DNA of 64,000 bases from contig JAFISE010000025.1 of assembly GCA_022560025.1 (NCBI GenBank), positions 186,001-250,000 on the forward strand. Direction: 5' to 3'. The notes beneath the pieces were generated by a model, which saw only the letters and a list, made by a program, of their open reading frames with translations, did no database searches and was not told the origin of the DNA. This document shows, one piece after another, positions 56,901 to 64,000 of the stretch. Made by a program: the position numbers and the translations under genes. Each line of letters begins with the position of its first letter. Position 1 is the stretch's first letter. This DNA comes from Stagonosporopsis chrysanthemi. Lineage: Eukaryota; Ascomycota; Dothideomycetes; Pleosporales; Didymellaceae.

Positions 56901-59301
56901 GCTCCAGCTTGGCGAATGGAGTGCTGCGGACTTTGTCCAGACGGGACTTGAGTGGACCTTGCTTGGGGATTTTAACGTAGCGTCCAGCGACCCAGTCGTT
57001 GTACGCGGTGACAAAGTCGAGCCACCTGTCTCCGTCCTCTGACGTGGGCACCTTCTCCCAGACTGCATCTTCATAGCCGAGGCCTTTGTACTTGATCAGT
57101 GCCTTGTCCACCTCTTTGATCCTCGCTTTGTCAATCTCCTCAGAGCGGATCTCGACGTAGCTGGTGAACTTGATGTCCAAGACGATGTCGATGCGCAGAT
57201 ACTCTTCAGGAATTGCATCTTCGGTGCGCATCTTCGGCCCCTCTTCCTTCTTGAAGAATGCTCTGCGCATGGCAGACGCAGTTACACCCCAAGTCCAGGC
57301 GCCCGAGAACCAGGCAGCACGGAAGTATGACTGGCTCTCCCACTTGATGAGATACTGTTTGTCGTCTTCGTTGATTAGCTCACAAGCAGTACCAGGTTGA
57401 TAAGTCTCGACGTCGGAAGGCCGCCAGGCAACAAGAGCTCCCACTTTCTGAGCTTCAGTGTCGTTGCATTCCTTGCACATCCACTTGGTCGAGTATTCGC
57501 GAAAGCGCTCGTCCGCCAGCTCCTCGTCGTCGCGGTTGACATCCATGGCGTAGAGCGATATAGGCGGTAGGTGGTGGTAGTGCCATGCTCGCGAGCACTT
57601 TGTGCAGCGGAAAAGGACATTGTGTGCGTTGTTGATGAGTTCGGAAGGAACGTCGATTACGGGATCGTCGCCGTCGTTCTCCTCGCGCTCTTTCATCTCT
57701 TGCATGGTTGTTTTGCGTGGCCTAAAGGGCTTGCAAGATTCGCCAGGCTTGCCACAATCCTGGCATTTGGCCAAGTTGGGGGCAAAGCTATCTTTCTTCT
57801 TGTAGACGTTGACACATCGCTTGCACTGCAGGATAAATCGCTCGTCGCCTACTTTGGTAACGAGGTGCTCGCGGGTGCTTCGTGTGCCCAGACAGTTCTT
57901 GTGATATGCGAGGCAACAGCCTTGACAATAGATCAGGGGGGCAATGCTAGGTCCGTTGTAGCATACTTCGCAGCCTTCGACGTGGCGAGAGCGGAACAGG
58001 TCACCTCGGGGGCGCGTCTCAAATACCTCTCGAACAGCCTTGACCTGTGGAGCGGAGGTCTTTGGCTCTGAGTCGGAGCGGTAGATGTCGTTCTCGCCCG
58101 TTTCCTCCATGTTGTTGGTCGCACGTGTGGAACGTTCGGATTGGCGGGCACCTACACGCTGCACCTTCTCTGGCTTGGATACACGCAGACCTCGTCTCTT
58201 GCGCTTGCGACCGGGCAGCACGTCTGAACGCAGTATGTCATCAGAGTCGCTCGTCTTATTGTCATCGTCGCTCTCTTCTTCATCAAAGGCGCGGGCTGGC
58301 ATTGGCTGTCGCGTGGAGCGTTGTGTAGGCTCTGGAACCTTGTTGCGTCTCCCACGCTTCGTGCGTATGTTCTCGCTGTCTTCGTCACTATCTGTAAGCT
58401 CGATTGGGTCGCTGAGATTTGATCTACTCCGCATAGAGCGGCGACCGCTCTTGCCGCCCTTTGCTGGCCTGCCGACCCGGCCTTTGCGTCGCCGACCAGG
58501 ATGTGTAAGCTCGTCGTCGTCCATGTCCTCGTCTTCTGAGGAGAAGATGTCGAGCATGGTGCTGTCCACAAAGCCGTAGTTTCTCGCTGCGGACTTCCTT
58601 TTACGAGTTACTCTCATGTTGTCGTCGCTTGAAGATGCGCTGTCGTTCTGCTCGTATCTGTTGAGTGCAGCTGGACCGCCTGGGAGCTCGAGAAGTTGTT
58701 CAAAGTCAATCTGCGATTGTGTCAGAGGCGTTGCACTGTAGGCGTTTGCTGGAGGGTGGGCAGAAGCTCGAGAGGGCCTTTGTAGATGAGCCGCCAGCTG
58801 CAGCCGTAAGCAATCACTCTCTCACCAGATGCTCTCACCCACCCCTCACTCTCTCCTCAATGGCAGGGTAGAGGTTGCTGGACTCACCTCGGCCGTCCGG
58901 CCTCCCACAAGCGTGACCTCATACGTGACAGGGCCGCCTCTCGTCGTGCGCTCCCGTACAATCTTGTCGACCTCATCCTGGGGCTCATAGTATGTGTATT
59001 CACTCTTGTTGCGAACAGGACTTGTTCGGACAAACTGCAATCTCCGAACCTTAGGCGGCGGCTCGGCATGGATGATGTCGTCGCCAGAACTCGAGTCGGA
59101 GACCAGGTTCTCGACCGAAATTGACGTGCGCTTCTTTGTGGGCGGAGTTGGAGACGGCGGGCGGCGGGGTGTTGCGCTGGACGTCGAGCGGCGCGAAGCA
59201 GGGGCCGCGTTGGTGGACTTGGGCTGGGTCGCGCCAGGTTTTGCGGAGTTTCCCTTCTTGAAAGCTGCCATGAGCAGCGTGGCGTCGTCGTCGGAACTCA
59301 T
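53917..59301 (-). CDS. PHD/chromodomain SNF2 chromatin remodeler, Chd3/Mit1-like
   Basis: The model is complement(join(53917..55047,55096..58710,58888..59301)), about 1719 aa. Exon 1 (MSSDDDATLLMAAFKKGNSA) joins exon 2 at GGRTAE/IDFEQLLELPGG. A 48 nt stopless in-frame intron (GTAAGG, ACTAAC, CACAG) lies near the 3' end; if retained it adds 16 residues. Domains by position: basic/acidic N-terminus; PHD finger (about 385-437, CEVCYNGPSIAPLIYCQGCC); second Cys/His module (507-553); tandem chromodomain-like region (563-715); SNF2 ATPase with ILADEMGLGKTIQ (about 776-788) and IIDEGQRLKND in place of DEAH; helicase C-domain with RAHRIGQKNKV; C-terminal zinc knuckles (CPACHKLHPSGAC, HCGLCGLAHFG). 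The family evicts or slides nucleosomes; Mit1 acts in heterochromatin silencing. It diverges from MRM1. Confidence 0.92.
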
Positions 59302-59693
59302 GCTGGCGGCGCGGTATACACGATCTAGCGCGCGTGCGGTCGCAGTGGTCCACAGCTCTCGTGTAGCTCGCAGCTATGCGAATGCGGCGTGTATTGTGGT
59401 CGCGAATGATTATGTACAGAGGCAGCTGTTACGCCGGCGTGTGCCCCCTTTCTACTGGATCTTGACAGTACAATGTCACGGCGACGGCGCCTGGCGCGGT
59501 CGACTTGCTTGCAGGCGAGCCGTGGTCCTCGGCGTGGTCCACAACGCGTGATAGCGCGATTACGCTAAGTCCGGCGGGCCGTTTGTCGCCAAAAGTTGAC
59601 CAAGGGAAGGCTCAGATGAACGTGAGGGTGAAGCCTGTCACGGAACAGGGCAACCATTGCCCGAGCCTTCCCTTTTGAGCACTACAACCTTCA
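59302..59693. promoter_or_regulatory. divergent promoter, remodeler/MRM1
   Basis: The two ATGs on opposite strands are 392 bp apart. The segment is GC-rich with CGCG runs and no clear TATA box. The promoter role is inferred from the layout. Confidence 0.55.
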
Positions 59694-61427
59694 ATGCTGT
59701 CCTCGTTCGTGCTCAGTAGTGCGCTACTACGGACACAGCGAACCAGCCTCCCCCGCACGTTCTGCCGCTACAAGTCCATCACCGCGGCCATCGAGAAGGG
59801 CCGGGGCAGTGGCCCAGACAGGTTTTCACCACGAGGCGGCAGTCGCACACGGCCGAGGGATGACGAGGTGACACTTTCACGCTACGACCGAGAAGACGGC
59901 GGCAGAGTCCGGCCGTCACGAAGCAAGTCTTCCATCGGCGCCAGGCGCAGGAAATGGGAGGACGAGGATGCCGCACCGAGGCGGAAAGAGCTGAGGAAGA
60001 GCGGCGGGAGATCAGACGAGTCGGCCGTCGACCGCCGCATGAGGGATCAGGACCGCGAGGCCCCAAGGCGATTCGACGACCGCGGCGAGCGACCAGAGAG
60101 ATTTGCTGGGCGGCCAGCAGCGAGAGACGCTCCTCGACGCGACCGAGCAGAGTTTGGGAACGACGACAGGCCGCCGCGCCAGTCAGAGAGGACGTTTGAC
60201 CGTGGTGACAGGCCGCAGAGGAGGCCAGAGAGGTTCGAGCGAGACGACAGACCGCAGCGCAGGCCGGAGAGGTCCTTTGATCGCGACGACAGACCACAGC
60301 GCAGCGAGGAGAGGCCGTTCGACCGCGGCGACAGACGCTCCCCTCGCAACGACCGCGACAGCAGGACCTCTCAGGCAGACCGCTCACACCGCTCAGACCG
60401 CCCAGATCGCCCCTCCATGCCCTCGCGCGCCTCCCCCCGTGACCGCGCCCCCGAGTCGCTCCCCTACACCACCGCCGCCTCCGAGTTCATCTACGGCTAC
60501 TCCTCCGTCCTCGCCGCCATCCGCGCCAACCGCCGCCAGTTCTACAAGCTCTACGTCAACTCGCGCGGCCTGAACCGCGACGTCCTGCTCGCCCGCGCCA
60601 AAGCCTCCAACCTGCGCCAGATCACCCGTGAGGTCGGCGACACCTACGACCGCGCCTTTGACAAGGCCTCCTCCGGCCGCCCCCACAACGGCTTCATCCT
60701 CGAGGCCTCGCCCCTTCCCGTGCAGCCCATCACCGAGCTGAAAGAGTGCGTGCGCGAACAAGCCACATTCGACACCGTCCTCGCCCCACAGACCAAAGAA
60801 GAACTCGCCGTCAACGGCTCCCGCTCCTCGTTCCCCTACAAGTCCGCCGCCTGGCGCCACCCGCTCATCCTCTACCTCGACGGCATCCTCGACGAGGGCA
60901 ACCTGGGCGCCATCGCCCGCTCCGCCTACTTCCTGGGCGTCGACGCCATCGTGACGCCCACACGCCAGTCCGCGCCCTGGTCGCACATTGCCGTGAAAGC
61001 GAGCGCGGGCGCCGCCGAAGCCCTGCCGCTGTTCAAGGTCGCCGAGCCCGCCGACTTCCTGGGCAAAGCGAGCCGCAACGGCTGGCGCTGCTACGCCGCC
61101 GACGCCCTGCCCCCGCGCGCCAACGACTCCGACCCTGACCTCACGAGCGACATCGTCTACACCCTCGCCCGCTCCACCAAGCGCCTCCACCACCACAGCC
61201 CCGTCGCCGAACACCCCACCATCCTGATGCTGGGCGCCGAGGGCGCCGGCCTGAAGACCTCTCTGCTCAACATCGCCCACTACAAGGTCGGCATCCGGCA
61301 GGGCAGGGACGCCGACGAGGTGGGCGTCGACTCGCTGAACGTCAGTGTAGCTGCGGGTCTGCTGTGTCTGGATATGCTGAAGAAGCGGCCCGTCGTCGAG
61401 CGGGATCCAGCGAATATGGTGTTTTGA
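59694..61427 (+). CDS. MRM1: mitochondrial large-rRNA 2'-O-ribose methyltransferase, Mrm1 type
   Basis: A single exon encodes 577 aa. The N-terminus (MLSSFVLSSALLRTQRTSLP) is an Arg/Ser/Leu-rich mitochondrial presequence. Residues about 45-260 are an Arg/Asp-rich, low-complexity insert containing four imperfect RPQRRPERFERDD-type repeats. The SpoU/TrmH substrate-binding domain starts at SEFIYGYSSVLAAIRANRRQ. The SPOUT knot motifs follow: LDGILDEGNLGAIARSAYF (motif 1), LMLGAEGAGL (motif 2) and DSLNVSVAAGLL (motif 3). Family knowledge: Mrm1/Pet56 methylates a conserved guanosine in the peptidyl-transferase centre of mitochondrial large rRNA. The insert is far longer than in yeast Pet56. The gene is intact. 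Confidence 0.93.
   Translation: MLSSFVLSSALLRTQRTSLPRTFCRYKSITAAIEKGRGSGPDRFSPRGGSRTRPRDDEVTLSRYDREDGGRVRPSRSKSSIGARRRKWEDEDAAPRRKELRKSGGRSDESAVDRRMRDQDREAPRRFDDRGERPERFAGRPAARDAPRRDRAEFGNDDRPPRQSERTFDRGDRPQRRPERFERDDRPQRRPERSFDRDDRPQRSEERPFDRGDRRSPRNDRDSRTSQADRSHRSDRPDRPSMPSRASPRDRAPESLPYTTAASEFIYGYSSVLAAIRANRRQFYKLYVNSRGLNRDVLLARAKASNLRQITREVGDTYDRAFDKASSGRPHNGFILEASPLPVQPITELKECVREQATFDTVLAPQTKEELAVNGSRSSFPYKSAAWRHPLILYLDGILDEGNLGAIARSAYFLGVDAIVTPTRQSAPWSHIAVKASAGAAEALPLFKVAEPADFLGKASRNGWRCYAADALPPRANDSDPDLTSDIVYTLARSTKRLHHHSPVAEHPTILMLGAEGAGLKTSLLNIAHYKVGIRQGRDADEVGVDSLNVSVAAGLLCLDMLKKRPVVERDPANMVF
60196..60345 (+). repeat. imperfect coding repeats in MRM1
   Basis: Four units of about 36-42 bp encode variants of FDRGDRPQRRPER. 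Key residues in each are Asp-Arg, Asp-Asp/Gly-Asp-Arg, Pro-Gln-Arg and Glu-Arg. They sit in the disordered N-terminal part, upstream of the catalytic domain. Confidence 0.8.
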
Positions 61428-61499
61428 GGGAAGGCTGGGGGTGGGAAGTGTATGATAGATGTATACCGATTTTTCATCGGATTGTTCACTAAAATCAAG

Positions 61500-62830
61500 G
61501 GGTGACATGAATATGTTGGAGCTCGGCCACGTCTGAGACTGTTATTGTCTATCTTTTTTTTTATCTTGCTTCGACTTTTTTTTTGAGGCGGGGGAGGGGA
61601 CCGATGGAACTAGAAATCGGTAGCCTGACATCAAATGTGTCTGTCCTGGACTCTCGGAAACCTCCATCTGAACTGATACATGTCTGGCGATCTGCGGGCG
61701 TTGTGGAAAACGTCAACCCCTCCATTTTGATCGTGATTCTGCTCGTTCGACCTTGTGATTATTTAGTCCTGTCTCTTTGAAGAGTAAAAACATAAAAGCA
61801 GAAAATAGCACAACAATCAGGCAATGTCGAAAAGTTGTTTCAGACATGCTCATGTCTGGAGCTCTGCGCGCGCTGTGGGACACGTCAAGCCGCAGCTGTG
61901 ATCCTGTTTCTGCTCTGTTGAGTCCGCCTTTAATTTCTTCGACATACTCGCTCTACCGAAACTTAAAAGTCGTGAGGGGAACTGGGAATATCGTCTCTGC
62001 AGATAGTTTCAAAGGCTCACTGCTTGAGTTTATGCTTTGATCTGTATCTCTTCTGATCGAACATGTCTCTCTTCTGGAATAGAAAAAGAAAAAGCTTCGC
62101 AAAAGCTAGTGATGTGTCTGTCCTGGCAAAACCAGACACAGTCTTTAGGGACGCCCATGTCCGGGTTTTTGCGGGCGCTGCGGGGGACGTTAAAAACTCT
62201 CGACTCTGATCTTGCTTCTGCTCCTTCTCACCCTTACATCATCTGACTATTCTCTCATCTGGCAAAAAAACTCAAAACCGTGTGATCAAGGAGTGATGGT
62301 ATTTGCCCGAAAGGTTCTTGAAAATGAATTTTCTTTCGGTTTATGATTGGACTCACTCTTGTGACTGCTCATTGTCCACGTCTCTCTTTATATCTTCTCT
62401 TCTGGAAGTAAAGACAAAGTCAAAAACTCTACATGTGTCTGTTCTGGGGTCTCCAAGATGCTATTCGGATTATGCATGTCCGGAGATTTGCGGAGAACTT
62501 ACAAGTCTGATCTTTGTTCTGTTCATTTAAGCTCCTATCATTTGATCCTGTCCCCCACCTTACACAAAATCAAAACCCAGAGCTAAAGACCTAATTTTGT
62601 TGCTAAAAATCAGACAACAGCCATACTATGTTCAGACTTTTATCCCTTATCTTCGTATCTGCCTCTCTTTCTCTCTTCTTCTCTTCTTCTGGAATTAAAG
62701 AACATGGCACAACTCGCAATGCATCGATCCCAAAATTCTCGAAGTTTGCCAGGAAGACAGTCATATCTGCGGCTCTGCGTTCGTTGCTAGGAGATCTTTG
62801 ATTGTGGTGTTGTCCTACCTCTTTTGACGT
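61500..62830 (+). repeat. diverged repeat array 2 with paired anchors
   Basis: Two anchors occur as pairs 43-45 bp apart: ATGTGTCTGTYCTGG at about 61636, 62112 and 62431, and CATGTCYGGAGATCTGCGGG at about 61679, 62157 and 62476. A further second-type anchor lies at 61850 and a weaker one at 62770. Each second anchor is followed by GCGCTGYGGGRNACGTYAA, then a CTCTGATCYTGNTTCTGCTC segment and a TCTTCTGGAAATAAA/CAAAA tail. Spacing between units is about 171, 307 and 319 bp, so units are of unequal length or have been interrupted. Confidence 0.65.
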
Positions 62831-62980
62831 CAGTATAAGAAAGTACACGACGATCAACTTAAGTGATTATCCGGAGTTGTCTGAAGTCTTATCAAGAAAC
62901 TGCAAGTTCAAGGTGTTTCTGTCTTTCCAGAACTACTGATGGGGTCTTCCATGCCTGAGACTTTGTTAATGTTGTCAGAG

Positions 62981-63260
62981 GATTTCTTGCTTTACTTTTA
63001 TTGTTACCCCTTGGTGGACAACTCGTGTAATACACTATCACCATGGAGGTTGTATTACGACTACGGTTCACATTGAGGTGATCTTAGATAATCGTTCCCG
63101 ACTTCTATGTGCACGCCTCCCAAAGATTTCTTGTTATACTTTTATCGTTACCTCCTGGCGGGATAACTCGTGCAATACACTACCACCATGGAGATTGTAT
63201 CACGATTGCGGTTCACATTGAGGTAATTTTAGATACTTGGGCATTTGCGCACGCCTCCCG
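62981..63260 (+). repeat. direct repeat, two ~140 bp copies
   Basis: GATTTCTTG starts both copies, at 62981 and 63125 (period 144 bp). Both continue through ACTTTTAT, CAACTCGTG/TAACTCGTG, AATACACTA, ACCATGGAG and CGGTTCACATTGAGGT and end in GCACGCCTCCC. Differences are mostly C/T and G/A transitions. Confidence 0.85.
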
Positions 63261-63511
63261 CGGCTGCCCAATTTTGGAAGGGCCACCATGATTGGTGGCC
63301 CTGACATGCGACACTGCAGCTGCCGCAGCCTGACGGACACCCCGCTCTCCTCCTCATTCTTGTTCATTTGCCTTTCCTTTAGTAGTTTGTCTCTGAACCT
63401 TGCGTCTTTTCCGCGGGATTTAAATTTTCTTGTATCGTGTTGGGATCGTGTTTTCTCAGCCTTGACATTCGGAGGAGCTTCTTACATTGCGGTTTGCTTC
63501 AGCCTGACCCA

Positions 63512-64000
63512 ATGGATTTGGAACAACCCATCGACACGATATCCACCATACAAGAAGGTGGCGACTACATATTCGCTAATGACGAGCAACTGCCGTACAA
63601 TCTTCTCGCAAACCTAGGTTTTGGACACAGTGGCAATGTGGAAAAAGTGCAAGACAAGCACACGAGCATGATCTTTGCACGCAAAACAATTCCCATGCCT
63701 CCAGGGCGTGCCAGGAACGAGAAGGAACAGATCTTCAAAAACGAGATAGCAGTAATTCGCCGTCTCCACACGCATCACCATATCGTCAGAGTATTTGCAA
63801 CATACATGACCAGCAACCACTTTGGTCTGATCTTACAGCCCGTTGCGGACAGCGGTGACTTGGCCAAATACTTGGTCCACTATTGGATTCTACTAGATGA
63901 CAAGGAACCAACGTACTTCGAGGACACAGAACTTGAAGCTATGCGTTGCATACTCAAGCGAGCCTTTGGGTGCCTTGCGAACGGGCTTGCTTTCATACAT
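63512..64000 (+). CDS. protein kinase, N-terminal part, truncated by window edge
   Basis: From ATG 63512 a frame stays open to the window end (163 codons, no stop). It is the small lobe and start of the large lobe of a Ser/Thr-type protein kinase: glycine-rich loop GFGHSGNV (36-43), the ATP-anchoring Lys58 in FARKTI, Glu78 of helix C in FKNEIAVIRRLHTHHHIVRV, hinge region LILQPVADSGDLAKYL, and helix E GCLANGLAFIH. The catalytic HRD and DFG motifs would lie beyond 64000. Similar kinases are expanded in filamentous ascomycetes. Whether ATG 63512 is the true start or an upstream exon exists is unresolved. Confidence 0.85.
   Translation, partial: MDLEQPIDTISTIQEGGDYIFANDEQLPYNLLANLGFGHSGNVEKVQDKHTSMIFARKTIPMPPGRARNEKEQIFKNEIAVIRRLHTHHHIVRVFATYMTSNHFGLILQPVADSGDLAKYLVHYWILLDDKEPTYFEDTELEAMRCILKRAFGCLANGLAFIH

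Larger units (their letters stand above)
61428..63511. other. gene-free region with two repeat families
   Basis: This 2.1 kb between MRM1 and the kinase contains no supported gene. It holds the second repeat array (about 61500-62830) and a ~144 bp direct repeat (62981-63260), both listed separately. It is AT-richer than MRM1. The kinase promoter and possibly an upstream exon must be near 63260-63511. Confidence 0.6.

Noticed and set aside
60393..61508. 371 aa minus-strand ORF over MRM1
   Set aside because: It is antisense to the conserved SPOUT domain; its Gly/Val/Ala-rich composition is a by-product of GC-rich codons.

Overview
This window is nuclear DNA from a filamentous ascomycete (Pezizomycotina; Dothideomycetes is my best guess, an inference only). 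The evidence is: compact protein genes with one to three short introns (mostly 47 to 126 nt, GTRNGT donors, CTRAC branch sites, YAG acceptors), fungal-specific families (Osh3, Rtf1, Mrc1, Coq7, a siderophore acyltransferase, a rhodopsin-like membrane protein, a CE16 esterase), no operons, and GC-rich genes separated by AT-richer gaps. I find about 19 well supported protein genes, three weak ones and a partial kinase gene at the right edge. I see no rRNA, tRNA or CRISPR and no intact transposon.

Layout. 1-3710 is gene-poor, with a dispersed ~36 bp repeat and a ~105 bp near-pure G tract. 3711-16967 holds conserved housekeeping genes: OSH3 (lipid exchange), a secreted GDSL esterase, RTF1 (Paf1 complex) divergent from COQ7 (ubiquinone synthesis), and MRC1 (replication checkpoint). 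19360-24501 carries a C2H2 zinc-finger gene, a MOSC-domain enzyme and a GH43 glycosidase without a signal peptide. 24502-27361 has only weak ORFs. 27790-33169 carries ADE13 (purine synthesis), a SidL-like siderophore acyltransferase and mitochondrial MnSOD, the last two divergent across 586 bp. A P450 follows at 34090-35849. 36633-40247 carries a large acidic unknown protein divergent from mitoribosomal MRP10. 41411-42570 is a signal-anchored, Cys-rich, single-pass surface protein.

42571-48409 is 5.8 kb without a gene. It contains a decayed tandem array with a ~76-82 bp period that is clearly visible at 43.4-44.2 kb. 48410-52801 holds a conserved fungal protein of unknown function, a GPI-anchor-like secreted protein and a rhodopsin-fold membrane protein. 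53917-59301 is a PHD/chromodomain/SNF2 remodeler (Chd3/Mit1-like), divergent from MRM1, a mitochondrial rRNA methyltransferase with an unusual Arg/Asp-rich repeat insert. 61428-63511 contains a second repeat array whose sequence anchors resemble those of the first, then a ~144 bp direct repeat differing mainly by transitions. The window ends inside a protein kinase gene beginning near 63512.

The best candidate for something undescribed is the pair of diverged repeat arrays (43-47 kb and 61.5-62.8 kb). They share an ATGTSTG...CTCTGCG-type anchor and a TTCTTC-rich segment, and nothing I recognise explains them. All intron positions were assigned by eye from splice signals and reading frame.
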